Shown piece by piece: positions 17,045 through 25,742 of a stretch of DNA of 64,000 bases (position 1 is the first letter of the stretch; the number at the start of each line of letters is the position of its first letter). Under the pieces are notes generated by a model that worked only from the letters and a program-made list of their open reading frames with translations, was not told the DNA's origin and did not search any database. Source of the stretch: Paenibacillus abyssi (GTDB lineage: Bacteria > Bacillota > Bacilli > Paenibacillales > Paenibacillaceae); contig NZ_BMGR01000020.1 in assembly GCF_014640295.1 (NCBI RefSeq), positions 1 through 64,000 of the forward strand, in the 5' to 3' direction. A program made the position numbers and the translations under genes.

Positions 17045-18082
17045 TCAAATCTCCCGATGAATCTCCGCCGCGTAAGCGTACTGATCGCGAATAATAATCT
17101 CCCCGTAAATCAGCTTTTTCTCATAGGCCGAGCTGCGGTTCACTATCCGCCACAGCATCTGATCGACGGCACGCATGCCGAGCAGCTCTTTATTGACATC
17201 CACCGTGCCGTGGATCGGGTGGGTATCGCATGTATTGTCGAAGCCCGTTACGGCGCAGTCCACCGGTACGGAGATATTCCGCTTGCCCAGCTCGTCGATC
17301 AGAAATTGGGCCGAAATGTCGTTGGCGCAGACGAACACTTCCGGCAGCTCCGTCAGGGTCATCTGAGGGACTAGCTTATAGATGTCGTCCGCTTCCTGCC
17401 CGATCAGGAGAGGGTCCTGATTCAAGACAATCCCAAAGCTTTCGAGTGTCGTCCGGTAAGCCAGCCATCGTTCGATAAAGCTGTGCGCATCGGTTATATT
17501 GCCGATGAACTGGAATTTCCGGTAGCCCTTGCTGACGAGCTTTGTCATCAAATTCTGCATGCATCTGAAATTGTCCATGAAAACCGTATCGCAAAGGAAC
17601 GCCGGATCCGAATGATCGACCATGACGACGGGGATGTCAAGACGTCCGATTTCAAGTAAAATAGGCGTAGAGATTGTACCGACCGTTATGATCCCTTGGA
17701 TCGCTTCCGGCTTGAGCAGCGAGAAAACATGGTCGCTGGAAGGTTCCGTCAGCGTCAAGATATCGATGCCCTTCTGATTGAGCCTTGTGGATATGCCGTC
17801 GAATACAGCTCCCCAATACACCGATTCCTTGTTCTGGTAACGGATGTTGGGAAACAAGACGACAATCGTTCCCGCCCATTTCCGGTCGTCATGATCCTGC
17901 AATTCGCCGGAAAAACGTTTTGGCTCGTTATTCTTAAAATAGCCGAGTTGTCCGGCCACCTTAAATATCATTTCACGCGTCGTCGCACTCACGCCGTCCT
18001 TGCCGGCAAGCGCGCGCGATACCGCGAATTTTGATACGCCCGCCAAATCCGCAATCTCCTGAATCGTTACTTTCTCTCTCAA
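17045..18082 (-). CDS. LacI-family transcriptional regulator
   Basis: DNA-binding repressor of about 345 residues. An N-terminal helix-turn-helix (VTIQEIADLAGVSKFAVSRA) and hinge are followed by a periplasmic-binding-type sensor domain (VVLFPNIRYQNKESVYWGAVFDGI onward; CAVTGFDNTCDTHP near the end). I favour a TTG start eight bases after AGGA. The open frame reaches 18133, but its first codons overlap the likely promoter, and an ATG at 18091 is also possible. Its place at the head of the mannan locus suggests it senses the imported sugar and controls the operators at 16653 and perhaps 14916. Confidence 0.85.
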   Translation of the reverse strand: MREKVTIQEIADLAGVSKFAVSRALAGKDGVSATTREMIFKVAGQLGYFKNNEPKRFSGELQDHDDRKWAGTIVVLFPNIRYQNKESVYWGAVFDGISTRLNQKGIDILTLTEPSSDHVFSLLKPEAIQGIITVGTISTPILLEIGRLDIPVVMVDHSDPAFLCDTVFMDNFRCMQNLMTKLVSKGYRKFQFIGNITDAHSFIERWLAYRTTLESFGIVLNQDPLLIGQEADDIYKLVPQMTLTELPEVFVCANDISAQFLIDELGKRNISVPVDCAVTGFDNTCDTHPIHGTVDVNKELLGMRAVDQMLWRIVNRSSAYEKKLIYGEIIIRDQYAYAAEIHREI

Positions 18083-18127
18083 AATAATCATCCTAACTGA
18101 CGAGTTTTCAATTGCTGCTCCTGCCAT

Positions 18128-18141
18128 TATCATACATGATA
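18128..18141. promoter_or_regulatory. Small palindrome at the LacI-type gene promoter
   Basis: TATCATACATGATA is a perfect inverted repeat with 6-bp arms and a 2-bp centre. On the minus strand its TATGAT half could serve as a -10 with TTCGAC 18 bp upstream, so a protein bound here would control the regulator gene. Autoregulation is a guess. Confidence 0.35.
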
Positions 18142-18187
18142 GGAGAAATCGTGTCGAACCACCTGATCAAGTCGGGCATGTCCAAGA

Positions 18188-19072
18188 TCATTTGACATTA
18201 TCCGCCGGCAACAGGACGATTTTGTCATCTTCCAGTCGCAGCAGCACCTTGTCGGCGTTTTTTGCTCCGACTGCTTCCAGATAGTGTTCCGGCACCTGGA
18301 TCCGTCCCGCGCGGTCCATGACCGCATATTCGACATGCGTGTCGTCCGCTTCGCCGTCTGCGGGGGCCGATTCGGCGGTTGTGTACTCGTCCTGCCGCCG
18401 GATCATCTCCGAGGAGGTCCGCCCGTCGCGGATCGCCACGACGCGTTTCACCTGCTTCGCAAGATCAAGATCATGCGTGACGATAACGATCGTCAGACCC
18501 AGATCGGCGTTCAGCTTCCGCAGAAGCCCCATCACTTGAGCGGAGGTGCGTGTGTCGAGTGCGCCGGTCGGTTCGTCTGCCAGCAGCAGCTTGGGACGGT
18601 TCGCAAGCGAGATCGCGATCGCGACCCTCTGCTGCTCTCCTCCGGAGAGCTGCTCGAGACGGTTGTTGATGCGGTGGCCGAGTCCTACCGCCTCAAGCAA
18701 TTCGATGGCACGCTCCCGCTTTTTCTTCCGATCGTGCAGGAGCATCGGAATTTCTACGTTTTCCCTTGCCGTCAAATAAGGTATCAGATTTCGGGCTTTG
18801 TTCTGCCAGATGAAGCCGACCGTCTCCCGCTTGTAGCGCGTAAGCTCTTTGTCCGTCAGTTTCTGCATATCAATGCCGCCGATCGTAAGCCTTCCTGCGG
18901 ATGGACGGTCCAGTCCCCCCAGCATATTCAGCAGCGTCGACTTGCCGCTGCCGGAATTGCCGATGATCGCCATCATCTCGCCTTGCTCGACCTGCAGGTT
19001 CAGTCCCTGCAGCGCCATGACCTCAATGTCGGCCGTCTTGTAAATTTTCACCAGGTTCTCGCATGTGATCAT
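18188..19072 (-). CDS. ABC transporter ATPase (LolD/MacB type) with C-terminal AbrB-like domain
   Basis: ATPase of 294 residues that would power the large permease encoded 5 bp upstream. Walker A is GNSGSGKST, the signature LSGGEQQR, Walker B LLLADEPTGALD, and the switch His is in VTHDLD. After about residue 235 it continues past the normal end of the family. A stretch from about 252 (MDRAGRIQVPEHYLEAVGA to KIVLLPA) closely resembles the swapped-hairpin fold of AbrB/SpoVT proteins. The ATG start follows GGGGGAGGA within the end of the permease gene. The AbrB-like tail may mediate dimer contacts, membrane-protein contacts or DNA binding; the sequence does not decide. Confidence 0.85.
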   Translation of the reverse strand: MITCENLVKIYKTADIEVMALQGLNLQVEQGEMMAIIGNSGSGKSTLLNMLGGLDRPSAGRLTIGGIDMQKLTDKELTRYKRETVGFIWQNKARNLIPYLTARENVEIPMLLHDRKKKRERAIELLEAVGLGHRINNRLEQLSGGEQQRVAIAISLANRPKLLLADEPTGALDTRTSAQVMGLLRKLNADLGLTIVIVTHDLDLAKQVKRVVAIRDGRTSSEMIRRQDEYTTAESAPADGEADDTHVEYAVMDRAGRIQVPEHYLEAVGAKNADKVLLRLEDDKIVLLPADNVK

Positions 19073-19077
19073 CGGTT

Positions 19078-21945
19078 TCAATCCTCCCCCAGCTTGACGG
19101 CTTGATAGATGTTCATTTGTTTCAGCAACCAGGCGAGAATAATCAGCGCGGCGGCGAGCATGAGGCACGTTGCGGCCGTGAGCCGGACGATGTCGGCGTT
19201 ATCCGAGATCACTGCAAACGGCGGTACGATCTTCCCAGGATCGAAAGAGAGCTGATAAAGCGGCACGAAGAGGCGGCTTGCGGCCAATCCCGTTGTGATG
19301 CCGATCAGGAAGCCCGCGCCTGTCGTCAGCAGCTGCTCGATGATGAGCATACCAAGCAGCTGGCGGAACGAAATGCCCATCGCCCGGTAAATGCCGAGCT
19401 GCAGCATGCGTCCTTGCAGCGACAGGAGCCAGAAGAGCATAAAACCGATAAAGCTGATGACTAATGAAACAATGAAACCGAGGCTCATAACGCCGTTAAT
19501 CGCCATCCGGAACGGGTCGAGACGGCTCTGCGCTATTTCGCCGATCGTATCCTCGAATTTCTCAAGCGCGATACCCTTCACTTCGATTGCTTCAAGAAGC
19601 TTATGACGATCCGCGCCCGGCGCCAGCTTGATCCACGCATCGTACGGCTCCATCGCCAGCTCGCTCTGGATCTTCTCGAGATGGCCGATGATCAGCATCG
19701 GACTCCGGTTGTCCGGCGCCTCCGCAACAGATGGCGGATTCGGATTGAATGACGGGAAAAAGTCAATGACGCCATAGACGATGAACCGCGTTGGCCGTAT
19801 CCCTTCCCAGCCGACGTCCATGACGTCGCCGATCTTCGCGCCATAATAATCGGCCGCCGTTTTCGACAGCAGCACGGCGTGAGCGTCGGGTGCCATCAGG
19901 TTCAAATAATCATAGAAGTGATGCGGCAGCAGCCCCTCCTTCATCCAGGCGGCTTCGCCGAAAGCGTCTGTATCGATGCCCATCAGCCGAACCTTACCGC
20001 TCTTGTTGCCGAGCCATGCGTCCGATTCATCCTTTACGAACACCTTTGCCGCCCGCTCAACACCGGGAAGCTGCTCGATCAATTCGAACGGCGGCTCCTG
20101 ATAGTTGATCCGGGACGGACTGGCAATCGGCTGGGACGGGCCGGCCTGACCGGGCACAGGAGGCGGCGGAGCGTCACTGACCCAATGCTGGCGCAGCACG
20201 ATGTCGCTGCCTCTGTCATACCAGATTTGGTCCTCCATGTTCCCGTTAATCGTGCGGGCGGTGTTCGCATTATAGACGCCTGTGCCGATTGTCAGTACGA
20301 GGAACACCATCAGACCGTGGTAAAGACGGTTCCGCCTGCTGACCAGCAGCAGCGTGGAATAATGCTGCGGCGCCCAACGCTTTCGGCCAAGCCGATAAAT
20401 GAGCGAAACGATGAGCGGGTACACACGGATAAGCAGCAGACTCGCCCCGAGAATAAAGAGCGTTGGCACCGTGTAGAGCAGCGGATCCGCCGACAGCGAT
20501 TTTCCGTCCAGCCCGAGCTTGACCAGATCGCGCATCCGCTGATTGAATAAGTAATAGCCATAAAACGAGAGGCCGAGCAGAACGATGTCCAGGCCGAACG
20601 TCTGCCAGGCCGGACGCCTCCCCTCTCTGGCTTTCGCACGGTTCTGATCGACGATCGAAGCGCGGGTTGCCATGTATACAGGGACTAGGCCGACGATCCA
20701 GGAGACAACAGCAGCCCCGGCGGCGTACAGCCAGCTTTCGGCGGAAATCTGCACATCCAGCGCGCCGCGGTCCACGAAACTTAAAAACGTGCTGGTCGAA
20801 CCAAGCATCCGCGTGAACGCCGCGCCTAGAACAGGGCCGGCAGCGAGCGCGGCCAAAGCGAGCAGTCCGAATTCCATCGCGTAGACGGACAAGATATGAA
20901 ACCGTGTCGCTCCGCGGCTGCGGAGGACGGCGATCTCGGACTTTTGCCGTTCGATCAGCATACCCGTGACCATATAGAGATAGAAACCGATCAGGATAAA
21001 AAGCGGAACGTTGAGCGACCAAAGTAAATTGCGAAGCGTCTGCTCCCGGTCGGCATATGCGGTCATTGCGTCGCTGCCAGGAACCCAGACCGACGAGCTG
21101 ACGGAGAAATTGTAATTGCCCATCATCTCTGCGGCCATGTTGGCTTTGAGCCCAATCATGAATTCCGCCGTCTTGATGTCAAACGTCGTATAATCAGCAG
21201 CCGCTAATGCTCCGATCTTCGAGAATACGAACGGACCTTCGTTCGCGAAGTCGCGCGCGAACAACCCGTCTGGCAGAAACAGCGTGTTGCGCTGGGGTCC
21301 CAGGCTTGCGCGGCTCCAATAGACATCGCTCAAATCGTTCTCCGCGATGACGGCGACGGGCTTTACGCGAATGTCTTGCCGTTCCGTCTTCGGGTCGTCG
21401 ATGATATATTCCTGACCGAGCAGCATCTTTAGTTCAACGAGCGCATTGTCCGTTACCATCACTTCATATACGCCGTTCACCGGCTCCTTCTTGGGGAGGA
21501 CGCCGTCTACGACGCGCACCTTTCCCTCGAGGCCGGTGCGGGCGGCAAATTTGGCCGAACGGTTCTCCGTCGGGTCGACGCGCGACGGGTCGGCCGGTGT
21601 GAGGGCGAAACGAACGGTTTCCATGATCCGTTGGTCGTGCAGAAGCTTCAGGCTGCCGCCTGTGATGTTGGCCGACCAGTATGAAGCAAGCCGGTCCATA
21701 ATAGCGGCTTGTATTTTCGGATTGTCGTCGCGCATCGTAATGTCGATGGAGACGATGCCCGGGTGACTGCCCGTTTCCGCGTAGCTGCGGTCCATGTCCT
21801 GGACCAGCATATAGCGGAGTACGGCGTTTTTATAAATCGGCATGCTGGATGTCAGCGCGATGCAGCAAAGCATGCCCGCGAGCAGGCTGGCAACCAGCCA
21901 GCGGTTTCTTGCCAGCTTGCGGAACAACATAATGAGAACAGACAT
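19078..21945 (-). CDS. Large FtsX/MacB-type ABC permease
   Basis: Membrane protein of 955 residues. The first helix is near residues 13-32. A large extracytoplasmic domain (to about 300) is followed by an FtsX-type helix cluster (about 305-440, with VLRSRGATRFHILSVYA), a central pair of helices (about 470-545), a second extracytoplasmic domain and a final FtsX cluster (about 830-945, with YRAMGISFRQLLGML). This layout corresponds to two FtsX modules in one chain, as in exporters that release lipoproteins or peptides. The ATPase, adaptor and second ATPase genes flank it on the same strand. The substrate is unknown. Confidence 0.88.
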   Translation of the reverse strand: MSVLIMLFRKLARNRWLVASLLAGMLCCIALTSSMPIYKNAVLRYMLVQDMDRSYAETGSHPGIVSIDITMRDDNPKIQAAIMDRLASYWSANITGGSLKLLHDQRIMETVRFALTPADPSRVDPTENRSAKFAARTGLEGKVRVVDGVLPKKEPVNGVYEVMVTDNALVELKMLLGQEYIIDDPKTERQDIRVKPVAVIAENDLSDVYWSRASLGPQRNTLFLPDGLFARDFANEGPFVFSKIGALAAADYTTFDIKTAEFMIGLKANMAAEMMGNYNFSVSSSVWVPGSDAMTAYADREQTLRNLLWSLNVPLFILIGFYLYMVTGMLIERQKSEIAVLRSRGATRFHILSVYAMEFGLLALAALAAGPVLGAAFTRMLGSTSTFLSFVDRGALDVQISAESWLYAAGAAVVSWIVGLVPVYMATRASIVDQNRAKAREGRRPAWQTFGLDIVLLGLSFYGYYLFNQRMRDLVKLGLDGKSLSADPLLYTVPTLFILGASLLLIRVYPLIVSLIYRLGRKRWAPQHYSTLLLVSRRNRLYHGLMVFLVLTIGTGVYNANTARTINGNMEDQIWYDRGSDIVLRQHWVSDAPPPPVPGQAGPSQPIASPSRINYQEPPFELIEQLPGVERAAKVFVKDESDAWLGNKSGKVRLMGIDTDAFGEAAWMKEGLLPHHFYDYLNLMAPDAHAVLLSKTAADYYGAKIGDVMDVGWEGIRPTRFIVYGVIDFFPSFNPNPPSVAEAPDNRSPMLIIGHLEKIQSELAMEPYDAWIKLAPGADRHKLLEAIEVKGIALEKFEDTIGEIAQSRLDPFRMAINGVMSLGFIVSLVISFIGFMLFWLLSLQGRMLQLGIYRAMGISFRQLLGMLIIEQLLTTGAGFLIGITTGLAASRLFVPLYQLSFDPGKIVPPFAVISDNADIVRLTAATCLMLAAALIILAWLLKQMNIYQAVKLGED

Positions 21946-21975
21946 TGGCGGGCTCCCTCGTTTCCTTCCGTAAGC

Positions 21976-23010
21976 TTATTGAAGAATGATCTTCATGCCT
22001 TCTTCGACGCCTTGGACGATCTCATACTCCGTTGCGGTCTCAAGCCCGGTCTCGACGTCGAGCTCCTGGCGGCGTTCACCGTCGAGCACCTGCACGAAGG
22101 TCCGCCCGAAATAGGTGCGCACGCCGGCCTTCGGAACGACGATTACGTGATCCCGCCGCGCGGCGACGATTTTGACGTCAGCCATCGCGCCGAGCGCCGC
22201 ACCCTCAGGCAGGCTGTCCAGTTCGACATACAACGTTCGGGAATATTCCTCACGCAGCCTGTCGTCATCCGTCTGCGGCGCCGACGCGGGCGTTTGCGTT
22301 ACTTTGCCCGAATACGTCCCGCCTTGGAACGTCACTTCCGCTGCCATGCCGACTTTAATATCGGAAAGCACAGGGTTACTGGTCGTCAGCAACGCAAGCC
22401 GCACACCCGACGGATCGGCGACCGCCGCCAGCACGCGGCCGGGTTCCGCCCGGTCGCCGGGCATCAGATCGGTGGAGTAGGAGACGACGCCGTCGGCCTC
22501 CGCTTTGAGCACCGAAGTGGCTGCCTTTTCCTTCGTTTTGTCGAACAACAGCTCTGCAAGCTCATAATCCAGCCGCGCAATCTTGATTTGCCCTTCATTG
22601 CCGCTCTTGACCGCATCATCCAGCGCCAGCCGCTTCCGTTCGTATTCCAGCTCCCGCTGCAGCAGTTCGACATCGAGGCCTTCATTCTCCAGTGTCACGA
22701 GCACATCGCCTTTCTTGACTGCGGTTCCTGCGCGTACGCTGACGGTGTCGATGACGCCGCCTTCCCGGAATTGATAATATTTCACGCTGGTCGGCACGAA
22801 CGTGCCCGAACCCGCGATCTGTCTCACGATGCTCCCCAGCTTCGCGTCGACCGTCCGCGCTTCGGCTTGCGCCGGCTTGACGAGCGGCGGCTTCAGCGGA
22901 GTCTGCTCTTGCGGCAGCAGACTGCAGCCGCCCGATACTGCGGCAATGACGACCAGCATGCCCAGCACATATAAGCGGGGGTTAAGCCTCCTTGATGCTT
23001 TCCGATCCAA
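21976..23010 (-). CDS. HlyD/MacA-like membrane-fusion lipoprotein
   Basis: Adaptor of about 344 residues with a lipobox (VSGGC) after a single hydrophobic segment. A biotinyl-lipoyl-like half motif (GTAVKKGDVLVTLENEGLDVELL) leads into an alpha-helical hairpin, a second lipoyl half (KAEADGVVSYSTDLMPGDRAEPG) and beta-barrel domains. The open frame starts far upstream inside the ATPase gene. GGAGG directly abuts one ATG (23019), so the TTG nine bases after it is the better start. It overlaps the end of the ATPase gene by 29 bp, suggesting coupling. In a Gram-positive it would link the permease to extracellular substrate. Confidence 0.85.
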   Translation of the reverse strand: MDRKASRRLNPRLYVLGMLVVIAAVSGGCSLLPQEQTPLKPPLVKPAQAEARTVDAKLGSIVRQIAGSGTFVPTSVKYYQFREGGVIDTVSVRAGTAVKKGDVLVTLENEGLDVELLQRELEYERKRLALDDAVKSGNEGQIKIARLDYELAELLFDKTKEKAATSVLKAEADGVVSYSTDLMPGDRAEPGRVLAAVADPSGVRLALLTTSNPVLSDIKVGMAAEVTFQGGTYSGKVTQTPASAPQTDDDRLREEYSRTLYVELDSLPEGAALGAMADVKIVAARRDHVIVVPKAGVRTYFGRTFVQVLDGERRQELDVETGLETATEYEIVQGVEEGMKIILQ

Positions 23011-23695
23011 TTTGACCATCCTCCAATGCGTATACGTCGTCAACCAGTTCCATAATGTGCGGGTCGTGCGTCGACATGACAATGGTGATCCCCTCCGTTC
23101 GGATAAGCTCGCGGAACACCTGCATGACTTGCTTCCCCATTCTCGAATCCAATTCCGCCGTCGGTTCGTCGGCCAGAATGAGCTTTGGCTTGTGGGCGAT
23201 CGCTCTAGCGATTGCTGTCCGCTGCTGCTCACCGCCCGAGAGCTCCGAAGGCATATGATGCATTCGACCGGCCAAACCGACGAATGAGAGCGCCTGCTCC
23301 GCCAGCTTCTTTCGCTCCGGCGTCGGAATGCCGGCGATGCGAAGGCCGAACTCGACGTTCTCGTATGCCGTCATATAAGGAACGAGAGCGAATGACTGGA
23401 ATATAAGCCCAATCTCGCTCTTGCGCATCTCATTTTTCTGCTGCTCAGTCATCTCACTGCCGTCCCTGCCGCTGTAAAACACTGTGCCTTCGGTAGGAGA
23501 GTCAAGTGCGGCCATAATATTCAGCAGCGTCGTCTTGCCCGATCCGGAGCGTCCCTTCAAGGCGATCAGCCGGCCCTGACCGACGCTTAGCGTTGCACCT
23601 CTGAGCGCGTACACTTTGCCGTTTCCCTTGCCGAACACACGAGTTACGCTGCGCGTTTCCAGAAGCGGAAAGCAGGCGTCGTCTGTCCCGTTCAC
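22982..23695 (-). CDS. ABC transporter ATPase (LolD/MacB type)
   Basis: ATPase of up to 237 residues: Walker A GRSGSGKTT, signature LSGGEQQR, Walker B LILADEPTAELD, switch His in STHDPHIM. It is first in the four-gene export cluster. It has no C-terminal extension, unlike the second ATPase at the far end, so the pair could form a heterodimer driving the single large permease. The GTG start has a GAGGAG site that is too close for an ideal fit, so the exact start is uncertain. Confidence 0.88.
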   Translation of the reverse strand: MNGTDDACFPLLETRSVTRVFGKGNGKVYALRGATLSVGQGRLIALKGRSGSGKTTLLNIMAALDSPTEGTVFYSGRDGSEMTEQQKNEMRKSEIGLIFQSFALVPYMTAYENVEFGLRIAGIPTPERKKLAEQALSFVGLAGRMHHMPSELSGGEQQRTAIARAIAHKPKLILADEPTAELDSRMGKQVMQVFRELIRTEGITIVMSTHDPHIMELVDDVYALEDGQIGSESIKEA

Positions 23696-23775
23696 ATCTC
23701 CTCACTCCCATTCTTCGGCTGCAACGACGGTAACCGCCCATCCGCCGCATTTTCCAATGCTTGCGCTTACATTAA

Positions 23776-23839
23776 TATCATAACAAATTGTTGGCATATC
23801 GCAATTAAAAGTTTTATAATTACATAAATTGTTATGATA
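23776..23839. promoter_or_regulatory. Promoter and paired inverted-repeat operator of the export cluster
   Basis: On the minus strand TTGCGA (23799-23804) and TATGAT (23777-23782) are 16 bp apart. The 11-mer TATCATAACAA (23776-23786) overlaps the -10, and its exact complement TTGTTATGATA lies at 23829-23839. The centre-to-centre distance is 53 bp, about five helical turns, as for a looped or cooperative operator. No regulator gene lies beside it. Confidence 0.5.
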
Positions 23840-23891
23840 ACATACTGACCACTCACAAACTTTTACTCCATATTTCATCCCTGTCGGCGTG

Positions 23892-23990
23892 CTAAGTTAA
23901 GTATTACGGCAATAAATACGTGAAAACATGTGCCGTTATAATATGGGGATCGATACCTCCAGATAGCAAACGGATACCTAACTTCACCTA
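23892..23990. other. Structured intergenic element of unknown role
   Basis: Within a 790-bp stretch without a supportable gene (23696-24482) this part has an ACGGCA/TGCCGT hairpin capped by CGTG/CATG. Two GATACC copies follow (23952, 973), then two ACCTAAC copies (977, 986). It could be a small RNA, a mobile-element remnant or chance. The remainder of the gap is A+T-rich with only short frames. Confidence 0.3.
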
Positions 23991-24306
23991 ACATCTTGTC
24001 AAAATCCGGATCCGCCGCCTTCTTTGGAACCCTATCGCAAAGAAACAAATTTGCCTTATGGAGATGGTGTATTTCAAAATAAGAATTCTAATTTTTGTAT
24101 GATATAACAACATCAACCTAATAGAATTCGTCAAATCTCATGGCTATATCCACGAAAATGATGGCCGCCCCGTGCCCTCATGCTAAGAAATGTGGTGGTC
24201 TTTACTTTTCCTAGTAACAAATACTAGGTGCCATGAAAAACACCTCCAAGATTATATGAACATCTTTCGATAGTCACATTCAGTCTTGAAGGTATTTTGA
24301 TTTCAC

Positions 24307-24339
24307 GCGCTTTGGGGTCAGTTCCAAGACGCTTTTTTT
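24307..24339 (+). terminator. Orphan intrinsic terminator candidate
   Basis: GCGCTTTGG and CCAAGACGC form a 9-bp stem with one mismatch around an 8-nt loop, followed by seven T on the plus strand. No plus-strand gene is recognised upstream of it. It could end a small RNA or be left from a lost gene. Confidence 0.4.
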
Positions 24340-24482
24340 CTTGGGCAAAAGTATAGAAGTAAAAAAAGTTTAAGAATTGGGAAAGGCCGTGGGGCCAGAA
24401 ATAGTCATCCCTCGGATGGAAAATCTTCAAGCTGGCGTAACGAATATAATAAACTCATGTGGGCTATTGGGAGGATAGGCTC

Positions 24483-24638
24483 TTACTTAATCAACCACTT
24501 TTTCTCAAGCTTTAAATTCATTCGATATAAAGCATAAATTAAAGTACCAATTAATAAACTTTCGGCTGCCTGAACATATTCTCCGGCATAAATTAAACCG
24601 GTTCCCCATACGGCGAATATGGCTGTTAACCATCCCAT
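24483..24638 (-). CDS. Small membrane protein, 51 residues
   Basis: A short frame beginning MGWLTAIFAVWGTGLIYAGE and ending in the basic LKLEKKWLIK. It has two hydrophobic segments (about 3-18 and 27-39) separated by EYVQAAE, and a positively charged tail that would lie inside. AGGGAG lies nine bases before the ATG. I do not recognise a family. The codon pattern and the ribosome site favour a real gene over chance. No neighbour is close enough to suggest a role. Confidence 0.5.
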   Translation of the reverse strand: MGWLTAIFAVWGTGLIYAGEYVQAAESLLIGTLIYALYRMNLKLEKKWLIK

Positions 24639-24869
24639 AGTCTAGAACTCCCTATTTTTCTTATGGAATTTATAATCAACAAATTCAACAACACTTTCTT
24701 GATAGTCTGAATTGAGCCTTCTATACATTGAAATAAGATTAGCTTCCGCTTCCACATCGAAAGTGGATATGATCCTTCGGTTTGTCCGAACCTAGGATAT
24801 AAAATTTTATCGGGTCTAAAGTACACTTTTTTATCATACATCTTTCAAATTGTTTAAGCTCATATATAA

Positions 24870-24919
24870 ACCAAATGGCAACAAGTCCTTGTATTACAAA
24901 GGTTTTGTTGCCATTTGGT
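24870..24919. repeat. Perfect 15-bp inverted repeat after the TrmH-family gene
   Basis: ACCAAATGGCAACAA (24870-24884) and its exact complement (24905-24919) enclose a spacer with an inner CCTTTGTA-like stem. It lies 16 bp after the stop of the methyltransferase gene, in terminator position, but the U-tract on the minus strand (TTTATATA) is weak. Confidence 0.7.
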
Positions 24920-24934
24920 GACTCTATAAATTAT

Positions 24935-25732
24935 TCACTTGATCCGCTGCCTAAGCGCCTCGTACAGCAGAACCGTCGTCGCCATCGCCACATTGAGCGA
25001 CTCGGCGCGGCCGCGCATTGGGATGAGCACCGTCTCGTCCATCAGTGCCTTGATCTGCGGAGAGAGGCCTTGCGACTCGCTGCCCATCACAAGCCAGGAT
25101 GCCGCTGTCCAATCATAATCATAACAGGAATGATCCGTTTGCAGGCTCGTTCCTGTTAGGCGAATGCCGCGCTGCTTAGCTTCCGGGAGCAGTGTTAGCA
25201 GATCCGCTTCCATGATCGGCAGATGAAAGATCGACCCCATCGTAGAACGCACCGTTTTGGGATTGTACAGATCGACACAGCCTTTGCCAAGTATGACGCC
25301 GTCAGCGCCGACCGCATCGGCGCTGCGGATAATGGTGCCGACATTGCCGGGATCCCTTACGCTATCCAATACGACGACGAGAGCCCGCTCCTTGTACAAG
25401 GCTTCCAAAGAAGGCTTAGGCTTGGCCACCACCGCGAATACCGGCGGCGGCGTATCCGTCTCCGTACACTTCGCAATGACATGCGGAGCTGCCGCTATCC
25501 ATTCCACCGCTTCCAATTGCAGGATGTCCTGAAGCTCGTGAGGCACGCCCCGTTCCGAATCATATACAATACACTCGATCTCAGCCTGCATCGCCACGGC
25601 TTCCTGTACCAAGTGAACGCCTTCAATCAGAAACCGGCCTCTGCGATCGCGGTGCTTCTTTTCCAGCAACCCGGCCCATTCTTTGACCCGCGCATTTTGT
25701 GCGGATGTGATTTCAACATGTGCGCTGTTCAT
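24935..25732 (-). CDS. TrmH/SpoU-family RNA 2'-O-methyltransferase (YsgA-like)
   Basis: Predicted SAM-dependent RNA ribose methyltransferase, about 265 residues. An N-terminal substrate-binding domain (ITSAQNARVKEWAGLLEKKHRDRRGRFLIEG) precedes the knotted SPOUT domain. The three SpoU motifs are present: DSVRDPGNVGTIIRSADA, LVMGSESQGLS, and IPMRGRAESLNVAMA. I start it at the ATG giving MNSAHVEITS; the frame extends 12 codons upstream into the Ktr gene. The gene lies 10 bp after the Ktr regulator. The target is probably rRNA, but the exact nucleotide cannot be read from sequence. Confidence 0.88.
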   Translation of the reverse strand: MNSAHVEITSAQNARVKEWAGLLEKKHRDRRGRFLIEGVHLVQEAVAMQAEIECIVYDSERGVPHELQDILQLEAVEWIAAAPHVIAKCTETDTPPPVFAVVAKPKPSLEALYKERALVVVLDSVRDPGNVGTIIRSADAVGADGVILGKGCVDLYNPKTVRSTMGSIFHLPIMEADLLTLLPEAKQRGIRLTGTSLQTDHSCYDYDWTAASWLVMGSESQGLSPQIKALMDETVLIPMRGRAESLNVAMATTVLLYEALRQRIK

Positions 25733-25742
25733 TGTTCTTATA

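Noticed and set aside
24150-24205. Plus-strand CPHAKKCGG reminiscent of the iron-sulfur motif of RlmD/TrmA methyltransferases
   Set aside because: Only about nine residues match, a stop follows at once, and no other part of such a gene is present.
24224-24430. 68-codon minus-strand frame in the gap after the export cluster
   Set aside because: No ribosome site, no recognisable pattern, and it runs across the orphan terminator stem.
24626-24841. 71-codon minus-strand frame overlapping the small membrane ORF
   Set aside because: Weak ribosome site and random-looking composition. The overlapping 51-codon frame has much better signals.
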